From NCBI GenBank assembly GCA_016189905.1, contig JACPRP010000040.1, positions 1 through 64,000 of the forward strand: DNA of 64,000 nt, read 5' to 3'. Each line of letters begins with the position of its first letter. The stretch's first letter is position 1. The notes below the pieces were generated by a model, which saw only the letters and a list, made by a program, of their open reading frames with translations, was not told the origin of the DNA and made no database searches. Positions 56,821 through 64,000 of the stretch are shown here, piece after piece. A program made the translations under genes and the position numbers. The DNA is from Chloroflexota bacterium. Lineage in GTDB: Bacteria; Chloroflexota; UBA6077; FW602-bin22; JACPRP01.

Positions 56821-58719
56821 TCACGAGAGCGTCTGCTTCGACATGCTTTTCGGACAGTGTATGGCAGTGGGGACCCCGTCACGCCGAAACTGAACCTCGG
56901 AGACCAACGGCGGAGACTCGGTCTTGCGCTCGTCGATAGCCTTGATGAACGCGTCCACCACGGCGGCATCGAACTGGCTGCCTGCCCCGGCCCGCAATTC
57001 GCCGATGGCGTAATCCCTGGTCAACGCCTTGCGGTACGGGCGGTCCGAGACCATGGCATCAAAGGCATCGACGACCGCGATTATCGCCGAAAGCCTCGAA
57101 GTCCCGCAGTCAAGCCCATCTGGATACCCGCTGCCATCTGGGCGCTCGTGGTGGGAGCGAATGATCGGGATGGTCTCGGCGAGCGTGGGCACGTGCTTCA
57201 AAATACTCTCCGCCAGCGCGGGGTGGCGCCTGACGAGTTCCCTCTCCTCCTCGGTCAATGGACCATCCTTGCCGAGCACGTTCTCGGGGATGCCGATCTT
57301 GCCGATATCGTGAAACAGGGCGGCGAGCTCCAGGGTATTGAGATCGTCGGGCGGCAGCCCCATCCGCGTCCCGGTCGCGATGGCGAGGTCGCGGACGCGC
57401 TCTGAATGGCCCCGCGTATACGGGTCTTTGGCTTCGACGGTTGCGACCAGGACGGCGATGGTGCTGAGATAGGCGCTATGGACCTGCTTGTAAAGCGCAG
57501 CGCTGTGGATTCCGGCGGCGGCCTGCTCCGCGAAGGTCTCTAGCACGGTCAGCTCGCTGTTCGAGAAAACGTGGGGCTCAATGAAAGTTACATCCAGCAC
57601 CCCGACAACCTCATCGCCGACGGAGAGCGGCAGACAGGCCGCGGCGACCACGCCTTCTTCGGCGGCCGCCCGGCTCAAGAGATCGCTGTTGGCGATGTCT
57701 CCATCCAAGACGAAGCGGCGTCTTTCGTTGATGGCCCTAAACGCCGGACCGTTCAGGGAAAGCTCTGGCGCCTGAGCATAGCTTTCGCGCAAGCCTGATT
57801 GGCAGCCCAGGCTTAGCGTCTTTCGCCCCCTGTCATACACGAACACAGCCACGCCATGCGCCCGCATCAGGGCTCTCACGCTTTCGACGACGTATGCGAG
57901 CATCTCACGAAGCTCAACCGTACCATTTAGCACCAAGCCGGTACGATAGAAGGCGTCCATCTCCTCGATGCGCCGCTGCAGATTGGCATTGGCTTCCGCT
58001 AGTCTGGCATTCACCTCGGTAAGCTCGGCGTTGCGGGCGAGGACGTTCTTCGTCTGAGCGATATACATCCGCGTGGAGACCCACGGCATTAACAGCGGCA
58101 ACAAGAATGCGAGGAGCCCCGGCCATCCCATCGACTGGAAGCCCAATGCCGCCATCAAGCTGATCGCGGCTACCGTGACATAGTGAAGGCCCAGCCACCG
58201 ATGATTTTCGTCGAAGACCTTGCGGAAGCTGGTCGCCGTCGACAGGCTTACGGCAAGAGAGACCAATACTGTGTTGGCGAGAAAGTAAGCTATCGCCGCG
58301 GCCGCGGAAGGAATAGCGGCGGACTGGATGTTTTGCACTGACCAGGCCCCGCCTGTCAACGCGTAAACCCCGCCCGCGATGGCCGCCGAAATCGTGAATA
58401 CGCTGGCGTTGAAGATGATCTTGTACCAGACCCTGCGGACTGGATACAGGGCATACGTGAGCGCGCTGCCAAGGTTCGCTACGACAGCGCCGAAAGGGCC
58501 AAACAGGAGTAGCGCAATGAAGGAGATCGCGAAGGCGAGGGAAACGCTGCTGCTCGTAAAGAGAGGCACGGAGATCGTTTGGGCCAGGGCGCCCAGGGAT
58601 ACCAGGACGATCAGCACCTCGACCCTCTCGCCCGGGGCCTTACTCAGCCATCCATAGGACAGTCCGAGAAGACCACCTAAGCCGACTAGCGTGATATAGG
58701 CCTTCGTCGCACCGTTCAC
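56821..58719 (-). CDS. Membrane HD-GYP phosphodiesterase with GAF domain
   Basis: A 632-residue signalling protein. About seven membrane helices fill residues 1-220, similar to a MASE-type sensor. A coiled coil (VNARLAEANANLQRRIEEMD) joins to a GAF domain (280-420), and an HD-GYP domain follows with HSERVRDLA, HDIGKIGIPE, HHERPDGSGYP and VDAFDAMVSDRPYR. All metal ligands and the GYP triad are present, so it should break down cyclic di-GMP. The ligand of the sensor part is unknown. Confidence 0.9.
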   Translation of the reverse strand: MNGATKAYITLVGLGGLLGLSYGWLSKAPGERVEVLIVLVSLGALAQTISVPLFTSSSVSLAFAISFIALLLFGPFGAVVANLGSALTYALYPVRRVWYKIIFNASVFTISAAIAGGVYALTGGAWSVQNIQSAAIPSAAAAIAYFLANTVLVSLAVSLSTATSFRKVFDENHRWLGLHYVTVAAISLMAALGFQSMGWPGLLAFLLPLLMPWVSTRMYIAQTKNVLARNAELTEVNARLAEANANLQRRIEEMDAFYRTGLVLNGTVELREMLAYVVESVRALMRAHGVAVFVYDRGRKTLSLGCQSGLRESYAQAPELSLNGPAFRAINERRRFVLDGDIANSDLLSRAAAEEGVVAAACLPLSVGDEVVGVLDVTFIEPHVFSNSELTVLETFAEQAAAGIHSAALYKQVHSAYLSTIAVLVATVEAKDPYTRGHSERVRDLAIATGTRMGLPPDDLNTLELAALFHDIGKIGIPENVLGKDGPLTEEERELVRRHPALAESILKHVPTLAETIPIIRSHHERPDGSGYPDGLDCGTSRLSAIIAVVDAFDAMVSDRPYRKALTRDYAIGELRAGAGSQFDAAVVDAFIKAIDERKTESPPLVSEVQFRRDGVPTAIHCPKSMSKQTLS

Positions 58720-58836
58720 TGCCCTGCTCCTTTCTACGTGAGTTCCGGTTGGCCATCGCCGCGCGCTAAGAACACCGATGCTATACTTCCAGTTCCTGGT
58801 ACAAAATCAGCACGTGTAGCGGCGAAACGGTTTCAC

Positions 58837-58928
58837 CGCAAAGAGCGCAAAGAACGCAAAGAAACCAATAGACGGTTCGAATCGGGAGGGCCCCTGGATT
58901 CCCGTCCTTCTCCGGAAGGACGGGAATG
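58837..58928 (+). repeat. Dispersed AAAGAACGC repeats and an ATTCCC stem-loop
   Basis: CCGCAAAGAGCGCAAAGAACGCAAAG (in two pieces from 58837) is a heptamer-type repeat seen widely in bacterial intergenic DNA. At 58899-58928 a 13-bp arm (ATTCCCGTCCTTC) and its complement enclose TCCG. The 316-bp gap 58720-59035 contains nothing else I can assign. Confidence 0.6.
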
Positions 58929-59035
58929 ACGGAGCCGCTTTTCCACCAGCTACGTGTTATCCCAAATCGCTTTAGTAAGCACTCAACAACGAGCTCCAGG
59001 ATGCGCTATCCCGGCCAATGCTGTCCCGCGTCAGG

Positions 59036-60781
59036 TTAATCCCAGGTCACGTTATCCCAGGTCACATTATCCCAGGTCACATTGTCCCAGGTCACATTGT
59101 CCCAGGTCACGTTGTCCCAGGTCACGTTGTCCCAGGTCACGTTGTCCCAGGTCACGTTATCCCAGGTCACATTATCCCAGGTCACGTTGTCCCAAGTCAC
59201 GTTGTCCCAGGTCACGTTATCCCAGGTCACGTTGTCCCAGGTCACGTTGTCCCAGGTGACATTATCCCAGGTCACGTTATCCCAGGTGACGTTCGACCAC
59301 GCTGTTCCGCGTGAATCGACCCCGCCGTTGTAGCTCAGGTCTTTCCAGACTAATGGCGTTCTCCCCTTGATCAGAGGAAGCGCGACTACCGCGAAGGAAT
59401 CGGCGGGGCGAATACTCTGCCTGCCGTTGGCTTTGCTCCTGACGGCTCCCGCCGCATCTACGTACCCGGCGCCCACAGTATTGGCATCATACCCCCGAAT
59501 CGCGCTGGCACTGACCATCAATCGGCGCTTCGCCTGATCTGGGGTGATGCCTGGAGCCGCGTTCACCATCAGCGCAGCCACGCCCGAGACCGCGGCGGCC
59601 GCCTGTGATGTCCCACTCAGGCGAAAATACACATCGTCGACCACTCGATCGGGAAGCAATTTGTCCAGGAAGCTGCCCACAACACGGGTCGAGACGATCT
59701 TGCGCCCGGGCGCCACCACATCAGGCTTGGTCAAGCCATCATTCGTTGGACCACGAGAGGAGTATGACAGGGGCAGATCATCAGCCCGGCTCGCGGTGGC
59801 GTTCATATCCAGGCCACCGACGGTCACGATGTAAGGATCATGGCCGGGGGTCACGATCGTTCCTGCGCCGGGGCCCAGATTGCCCGCCGCCGCCACAACC
59901 ATGATACCGGCGTGCCAGGCTACTTCCACCGCCGCAGCCAGGGGATCTTGCCTGTAGGAGCCGAACGCTGGCCCACCTAAAGACAGGTTCAGTACGCGAA
60001 TGCCGTAGGCCTTCCGATTCTGAACTGCCCATTGAATCCCCTGGATCACCGTGGACATCCGCGCGTTGCCGTTGCGATCGATCACTCGCACAGAGGCGAT
60101 GTTAGCCTCGGGGGCGATCCCGCTCCAGTTAGCGTCGCGCCCGGCCGCGATGCCAGCCACGTGGGTGCCGTGGCCACCTGGATCAGGAGAAGACGGCGGG
60201 CCGCCAACCAGATCGATGGAGGCGACGAGACGCCTGGGATCGATGCCGTTGGGCAGCGCCGCCACTCCGGAATCCAGCACCGCTACCGTAACGCCCGAGC
60301 CAGAGAATCCCGTCGCCCATACATCATCGGCATTGAGGGCCTTGGTGTAGTCTATCAGGTCCCCACCATACGGTCCTCCGGTTGCAACGAGGCGCGCATC
60401 CAGGGAAATGTAGCGAACGGCAGGCTCCCGGCTCAGTGCGGCCAGACGTCTGAGGTTGATCTTGCCACTAGCGCCGCCCACGATTCCCAGGCTCCGCGAC
60501 GCCACACCGCCGTGTTTCGCGATTTTCCCCTTCGCATCACGCTCAGGTTTGTCTGACACACTGGAAATAGGCGACGGTGCGCTCATCTGGACGATGATAT
60601 TGACTTCACCTGCCGCATTTGACGTGAGCGCCTGCCGTAACTCGATGGAAAGCTTGCTCCAATCGGCGTCTTGCCGAGGACTGGTTCTACCCTCCTGCGC
60701 TGCCAGGGTCGATGGGCCAAGCAGCAGGACCACCGCGGTTATGACATTGGCCAACAATTTCACTACGCGCTGAGACCGCAT
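59036..60781 (-). CDS. Subtilisin-like serine protease with NVTWD repeats
   Basis: A 581-residue exported S8 peptidase. Signal peptide 1-28 (LLANVITAVVLLLGPSTLAAQ). A propeptide-like region (about 40-130) precedes the catalytic domain: Asp170 in AVLDSGVAA, His204 in GGHGTHVAG, and Ser392 in SGTSQAAAAVSG. A short linker then leads to 17 tandem copies of the pentapeptide NVTWD, which run to the last residue before the stop. The repeats may form a regular ladder or a wall- or sugar-attachment tail. The gene is 70 bp downstream of an LCP-family gene on the same strand. Confidence 0.92.
   Translation of the reverse strand: MRSQRVVKLLANVITAVVLLLGPSTLAAQEGRTSPRQDADWSKLSIELRQALTSNAAGEVNIIVQMSAPSPISSVSDKPERDAKGKIAKHGGVASRSLGIVGGASGKINLRRLAALSREPAVRYISLDARLVATGGPYGGDLIDYTKALNADDVWATGFSGSGVTVAVLDSGVAALPNGIDPRRLVASIDLVGGPPSSPDPGGHGTHVAGIAAGRDANWSGIAPEANIASVRVIDRNGNARMSTVIQGIQWAVQNRKAYGIRVLNLSLGGPAFGSYRQDPLAAAVEVAWHAGIMVVAAAGNLGPGAGTIVTPGHDPYIVTVGGLDMNATASRADDLPLSYSSRGPTNDGLTKPDVVAPGRKIVSTRVVGSFLDKLLPDRVVDDVYFRLSGTSQAAAAVSGVAALMVNAAPGITPDQAKRRLMVSASAIRGYDANTVGAGYVDAAGAVRSKANGRQSIRPADSFAVVALPLIKGRTPLVWKDLSYNGGVDSRGTAWSNVTWDNVTWDNVTWDNVTWDNVTWDNVTWDNVTWDNVTWDNVTWDNVTWDNVTWDNVTWDNVTWDNVTWDNVTWDNVTWDNVTWD
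59039..59294 (-). repeat. 17 tandem 15-bp units encoding NVTWD
   Basis: Each unit is CCCAGGTCACRTTRT on the plus strand. Differences between units fall only at synonymous positions. Because 15 is a multiple of three, all three forward plus-strand frames also stay open through the array, which creates false genes. Confidence 0.95.
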
Positions 60782-60812
60782 ATCGTTGCCTCCTTCTCGT
60801 GCGACTGAAGAC

Positions 60813-60836
60813 GCGTTCTTCAGGGGCGAAGAACGC
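60813..60836. repeat. Hairpin in the leader of the protease gene
   Basis: GCGTTCTTC pairs with GAAGAACGC around a 6-base loop. It lies between LCP and the protease gene. No T-run follows on the minus strand, so it may be an mRNA processing or stability element. Confidence 0.45.
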
Positions 60837-60851
60837 TGTCCCCGCCAAAGG

Positions 60852-62192
60852 CTAATTAGCCGTCCTGAGCTGGGCGTCTAGGCCAAGTATTACTAATATA
60901 TCGACATCGCTCTTGTCTTGAGACGACATAGAGCGGATACTCTTTGGCGAGACTTTCAAGAGATTGGCGATAGCATCCGAAGTCGCCTTCTTGCCTGAGT
61001 AGTCGATAATCATCGTATCCTTATAGTCGCTGCTCGCGTTGCCTACCCTGGGCACAGAGTAGCCGGCGTCCTTGAGGAGAGCGGCGGCCGAGGCTGCCAG
61101 CCCTGCCCTATCTGTCCCGTTCTGCACCTCGATATTCGCTTCCTCTCGCTTCACACGATAGCCGTAAAACACCTGGTTGACCACTTTTGCCACGTCTTCG
61201 CGCTGCACCGTTAACGCGGCCATACCATTGCGATTGACATCGCGGACCATCGTTTCGTCGAAGGCGGCGCTGACGATGCTGCTGGTATCGACGTCTTTCG
61301 CCAGTCTCGCCAACCCAAGCAGATCGGATGGCGAGAGGTCAGTTTGGAAGGACTGCAGCAGGGTGTTCAGCATACCCGGGAGCCGTGGCAGCAAGTCAAG
61401 ACGCAGGGCCTGCTGTCTCGCGGCCATCAGCACAGCCCGCTGGCGGGCCACGCGCCCCAGATCGCTATCGGCGTGGCGCGAGCGCGCGTATTGCAGCGCC
61501 AATCTACCATCCATGTGTTGAATTCCCGCGGGGACGTAAACACGTTGGATGCCATAGTTCTCAGTCGGATACTCGTCATCCTTGAGGGGCCTGGGGACGT
61601 CGATGGTCACTCCGCCAACGGCGTTGATCAACTGCTCGAACCCCTGGAAATCGATTCTCGCGTAATAGTGAATCGGCACGCCGAGGAAGTTCTGCACGGT
61701 TTGTTTGGCCAAAAGAGGGCCACTGCCCTTCCGCTCGGCCTCCCCAAAAAAGTGTGCCGTGTTAATCTTCTCCTCACCATATCCAGGAATTGACACCAGC
61801 AGGTCCCGTGGAATCGACAGCATACCCGCGGATTTGGCCACCGGATCTATGGTGAGCACGATTATGGTGTCACTACGAGTGGGTTGGCCGCGCTCGTCAG
61901 GACGCTGGTCGAGGCCGAGCAGAAGGATATTGATGCGTTCGGTGCCTTTCCATGCCGGCAGATTATCCCATTGGCCGATGGGCACAGGAGGACGCGGAAC
62001 CGGTATCCAGGCGAACATTGTCGTAACCGAGTTGATGAAGACGCAGCCGAAATAGAGGCCGCCGGCGATGAACACGACGAACAGAGTGGTGATGCTCAGG
62101 AAAGCCGGCGAAAGCTTCTGCCGGTTTCTCCTGGCTCTGCCTTCAATTTCGCGCCGTGGCCGTTCACGACCGAGGTCCCGATGCTGCCGCAC
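60852..62192 (-). CDS. LytR-CpsA-Psr (LCP) family wall-polymer ligase with LytR_C domain
   Basis: A 446-residue protein with one N-terminal membrane segment (LSITTLFVVFIAGGLYFGCV). The LCP domain follows, starting ERINILLLGLDQRP, with RSDTIIVLTIDP, MLSIPRDLLV and the Arg-rich LQYARSRHADSDLGRVARQR, the phosphate-binding sites of the family. The C-terminal LytR_C domain (about 345-440, starting ANIEVQNGTDRAGLAA) binds an unknown partner. LCP proteins move lipid-linked glycans onto peptidoglycan. It is preceded by a perfect palindrome that overlaps its -10 box. Confidence 0.92.
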   Translation of the reverse strand: MRQHRDLGRERPRREIEGRARRNRQKLSPAFLSITTLFVVFIAGGLYFGCVFINSVTTMFAWIPVPRPPVPIGQWDNLPAWKGTERINILLLGLDQRPDERGQPTRSDTIIVLTIDPVAKSAGMLSIPRDLLVSIPGYGEEKINTAHFFGEAERKGSGPLLAKQTVQNFLGVPIHYYARIDFQGFEQLINAVGGVTIDVPRPLKDDEYPTENYGIQRVYVPAGIQHMDGRLALQYARSRHADSDLGRVARQRAVLMAARQQALRLDLLPRLPGMLNTLLQSFQTDLSPSDLLGLARLAKDVDTSSIVSAAFDETMVRDVNRNGMAALTVQREDVAKVVNQVFYGYRVKREEANIEVQNGTDRAGLAASAAALLKDAGYSVPRVGNASSDYKDTMIIDYSGKKATSDAIANLLKVSPKSIRSMSSQDKSDVDILVILGLDAQLRTAN

Positions 62193-62206
62193 GCTATGCC
62201 CTCTGA

Positions 62207-62234
62207 GTGCTATAATCGGCCACGATTATAGCAC
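62207..62234. promoter_or_regulatory. Palindromic operator/promoter upstream of LCP
   Basis: GTGCTATAATCG (62207-62218) and CGATTATAGCAC (62223-62234) form perfect 12-bp arms. Each arm contains TATAAT on its own strand, so the -10 box for the LCP gene on the minus strand lies within the palindrome. Confidence 0.55.
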
Positions 62235-62273
62235 ATTCTGTAGGGAAATCCTACAATATCTGGGGCAGGCTTT

Positions 62274-62630
62274 CTAGCCGCTGAAGCTATTCACGACCTT
62301 GAGCAGATCATCGATGTCAAAAGGCTTCTGGAGATAGGCTTTTGCGCCTATTTCTCGGGCTATCTGCCGTGCGTTCAGCGCGGTCATGACGACGACAGGG
62401 ATACTGCCATTGAATCGAGCGCGCAACTCTTTCGCAAACTGCCACCCGTCCATCTTTGGCAGACGCATATCAAGCAGGATAAGTGCAGGCTTGTGCTGCG
62501 CAACCTCCTGGATCGCCTCGTAGCCATCGCCTGCACCGACAACCTGATATCCCTCGGCCCCTAACACGGCCTCGACGAAGCCTCGCAGGTCGGTCTCATC
62601 CTCCACGACCATTATCAGCTTGTCAGCCAA
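62274..62630 (-). CDS. Single-domain response regulator (receiver only)
   Basis: A 118-residue CheY-like receiver with no output domain. It has the acidic pair EDE, the phospho-acceptor Asp in LILLDMRLPKMDG, Thr in VVVMTALNA, and Lys in LQKPFDIDD. It should relay phosphate from a histidine kinase by protein contact. GTG 62636 has the ribosome site too close; TTG 62630 has better spacing (AAGGAGG, about six bases). It lies between the CDF and LCP genes. Confidence 0.9.
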   Translation of the reverse strand: MADKLIMVVEDETDLRGFVEAVLGAEGYQVVGAGDGYEAIQEVAQHKPALILLDMRLPKMDGWQFAKELRARFNGSIPVVVMTALNARQIAREIGAKAYLQKPFDIDDLLKVVNSFSG

Positions 62631-62705
62631 AGCCACCCCTCCTTCGTAACGATTACCGGTGATGCACCGGGTAACGCCCGGGCTCTCGGCGCTGCCTCAC
62701 CGGGG

Positions 62706-63608
62706 TCACAAGTAGTGCTTCTTGTGAGTCTCTATATCTTCGAGCTCGAGCTGAAGCGTGCAATGAGTGAGACCGAACTCCCTGGCCAGAGCCGAACATA
62801 TTGCTTCCAGAACAGTCTGACGGTCTACGGTCTGGTCGACCACAACGTGGCCGCTCATCGATACCAGTCCTGATGTGACGGTCCAGACGTGCAGATCGTG
62901 CACCGATCTGACCCCGTGCGTTTTCAAAATCGTCTCCTCGAGCGTCTTTAGATTGATGTGCCCCGGCGCGGCCTCCATCAGAACGTCGACCGACTCCATA
63001 ACCAGTCGCCAGGCGTTGTACATAATCAATACGGCGATGAGCACCCCGATGGCTGGGTCCGCGACGGTTGCGCCAGTGGCAAGTATGATGATGCCGGCTA
63101 CGACCGTGCCGATCGAGGCGGTTGCGTCGCTAATGACGTGAGCGAACGCCGCCTTGATGTTCAGGCTATCCTCGACGTGCCCTGACAGCACGAACGCGCT
63201 GGCGACGTTTGCCGCGAGCCCAACGAGCGCAACGCCGAGCATCACCTGGCCGTCCACCCTCTCGGGCCTGCCGAATCTGTTGAATGCCTCATAAAGAATG
63301 GATAGCGCGACCAGCACCAGCAGAACGCCGTTTGCCAGGGCGGCCAGGATTTCGGTTCGATAGTACCCATAGGTTTTCTGTGGCGGAGCGGGTTGCGTGG
63401 CCAACCAGAGGGCGAACAGGCTCAGCGCGAGGGCAACGATGTCTGTGAACATATGGGTCGCGTCGGCAATCAACGCGAGACTGTTGCTGAGAATGCCGCC
63501 GATCAGCTCGAAAAGAAACACAGCGACCGTTATGCCGAGCGCGGTGACCAGGCTAGTCTTGTCCCGCGCGACAACGCTGCCATGGTCGCCGTCGCTATGG
63601 CCACGCAT
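62706..63608 (-). CDS. Cation diffusion facilitator (Zn2+/Cd2+ exporter)
   Basis: A 300-residue CDF transporter. Six helices are predicted. The metal site motifs are ALIADATHMFTDI in helix 2 and FAHVISDATASIG in helix 5 (HxxxD). The cytoplasmic domain has VHDLHVWTVTSG. It should swap zinc or a similar cation for protons. A His-containing N-terminus (RGHSDGDHG) may help bind metal. I start at ATG 63608, since GGGAGGGG lies just upstream. Confidence 0.92.
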   Translation of the reverse strand: MRGHSDGDHGSVVARDKTSLVTALGITVAVFLFELIGGILSNSLALIADATHMFTDIVALALSLFALWLATQPAPPQKTYGYYRTEILAALANGVLLVLVALSILYEAFNRFGRPERVDGQVMLGVALVGLAANVASAFVLSGHVEDSLNIKAAFAHVISDATASIGTVVAGIIILATGATVADPAIGVLIAVLIMYNAWRLVMESVDVLMEAAPGHINLKTLEETILKTHGVRSVHDLHVWTVTSGLVSMSGHVVVDQTVDRQTVLEAICSALAREFGLTHCTLQLELEDIETHKKHYL

Positions 63609-63796
63609 CGTCAAACGAACCCCTCCCAACGTCCGCGGCCGGCATCATAAACCGCCAATGAATAGCGGACCACGAACCTGCAATGTCCAGGTTAGGCAAG
63701 GCGTAAGGGCCAAAACTGGCCTTTGCCAGGGCTAGCCGAGTCGACCTGCTCAGCTAAACTAGGCAAGTTTTGTACCACGGTCGTTTGCCGGGAACC

Positions 63797-63812
63797 TGGC
63801 ACGAATCGTGCA
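63797..63812 (+). promoter_or_regulatory. Sigma-54 promoter for the thiamine-binding-family gene
   Basis: TGGCACG, AATC, GTGCA. It differs from the perfect consensus by G for T at the first base of the -12 element, like the one at 41205. The ATG is 75 bp downstream. The rest of 63630-63886 shows a small AAGGGCCA/TGGCCTTT stem near 63705 but no gene. Confidence 0.65.
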
Positions 63813-63886
63813 TCCCTGGAGGGGCATAGGTAAGGGTGTGCACATCGTGGACTGGACAGTCATTCACTAAACATAGGAGGTGTTCA

Positions 63887-64000
63887 ATGGTTGTAGCAGA
63901 AGTCAGTTTTGAGCCTATCGGAACGGCCGATCCTAGCTACAGTGACATCGTGACCGCTTGCGTCAGCGTTCTCAATCGACAGAAGGACGTGAAGTTCGAC
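63887..64000 (+). CDS. Thiamine-binding (MTH1187/YkoF-like) protein, 5' part
   Basis: The window ends after 38 codons. The visible MVVAEVSFEPIGTADPSYSD start and TACVSVLNRQ match the opening strand and helix of the small thiamine-binding-family proteins of about 100 residues. AGGAGG lies seven bases before the ATG. These proteins bind thiamine or related pyrimidines in the cytoplasm, but the function is poorly known. The call rests on the N-terminus alone. Confidence 0.7.
   Translation, partial: MVVAEVSFEPIGTADPSYSDIVTACVSVLNRQKDVKFD

Noticed and set aside
56737-57405. Reading frame after the MFS gene
   Set aside because: It lies antisense to the HD-GYP gene, has no recognisable motif and a composition of a shadow frame.
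59039-59294. Possible CRISPR array
   Set aside because: The units are 15 bp, directly adjacent without spacers, and encode the end of the subtilase.
59018-59333. Three long overlapping plus-strand reading frames with repeats such as CPRSR or LSQVT
   Set aside because: They are produced by the 15-bp tandem array on the opposite strand, which keeps every frame open. No ribosome sites or families.

Overview
The window is 64 kb of high-GC bacterial DNA. Gene content suggests an uncultured member of the Chloroflexota: a subtilase with tandem NVTWD repeats, two-gene trehalose synthesis from glucan, a quinol-type NO reductase, an LCP-family wall-polymer ligase, and a radA-yacL-ispD-ispF-cysE-cysS neighbourhood as in Gram-positive lineages. 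This placement is inference; there is no rRNA or other marker in the window. I found no tRNA, rRNA, CRISPR array or prophage.

Left part (1-25 kb) is carbohydrate and envelope metabolism. It holds a glycosyltransferase remnant, a GH39-like glycosidase and an MsbA-type exporter; a glucan debranching enzyme with a consensus promoter; a GT4 glycosyltransferase; a secreted GH5-like hydrolase with a duplicated C-terminal domain; and an M1 peptidase. After these come a quinol NO reductase, treZ-treY, a Phd/VapC-type toxin-antitoxin pair, a GH57 enzyme and a PAS histidine kinase.

The middle (25-36 kb) is housekeeping: radA, yacL-like, ispD, ispF, cysE, cysS, a second histidine kinase, a zinc-ribbon protein, a CorC/HlyC protein and glmU.

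The accessory centre (36-54 kb) is the most unusual part. It contains five complete lipoprotein substrate-binding proteins (three NitT/TauT-like, two TctC-like) plus one TctC remnant, with no permease or ATPase. Beside them are four proteins of the 2-hydroxyacyl-CoA dehydratase/benzoyl-CoA reductase family, one activating ATPase and one FAD-dependent oxidoreductase. Five transcription units here start from the same kind of promoter (TTGACA, 17-bp spacer, TATATT) and carry related 5' leaders with conserved hairpins, two of them nearly identical. This looks like a leader-RNA-controlled regulon coupling solute capture to a radical reductase/dehydratase. I do not recognise the RNA class.

A second thread is a set of five sigma-54 (-24/-12) promoters. 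They precede the NO reductase, a 45-residue Lys/Glu-rich protein, a SpoVAE-like gene and a divergent BON-domain gene, and a thiamine-binding-family gene at the right edge.

The right part (54-64 kb) holds an orphan D12 adenine methyltransferase, an MFS transporter, an HD-GYP protein, the NVTWD-repeat subtilase, an LCP protein, a receiver protein, a CDF exporter and the truncated thiamine-binding-family gene. Small mobile or repeated DNA is scattered through the window: two copies of a 92-bp MITE-like element, GC-rich palindromes and short dispersed repeats.
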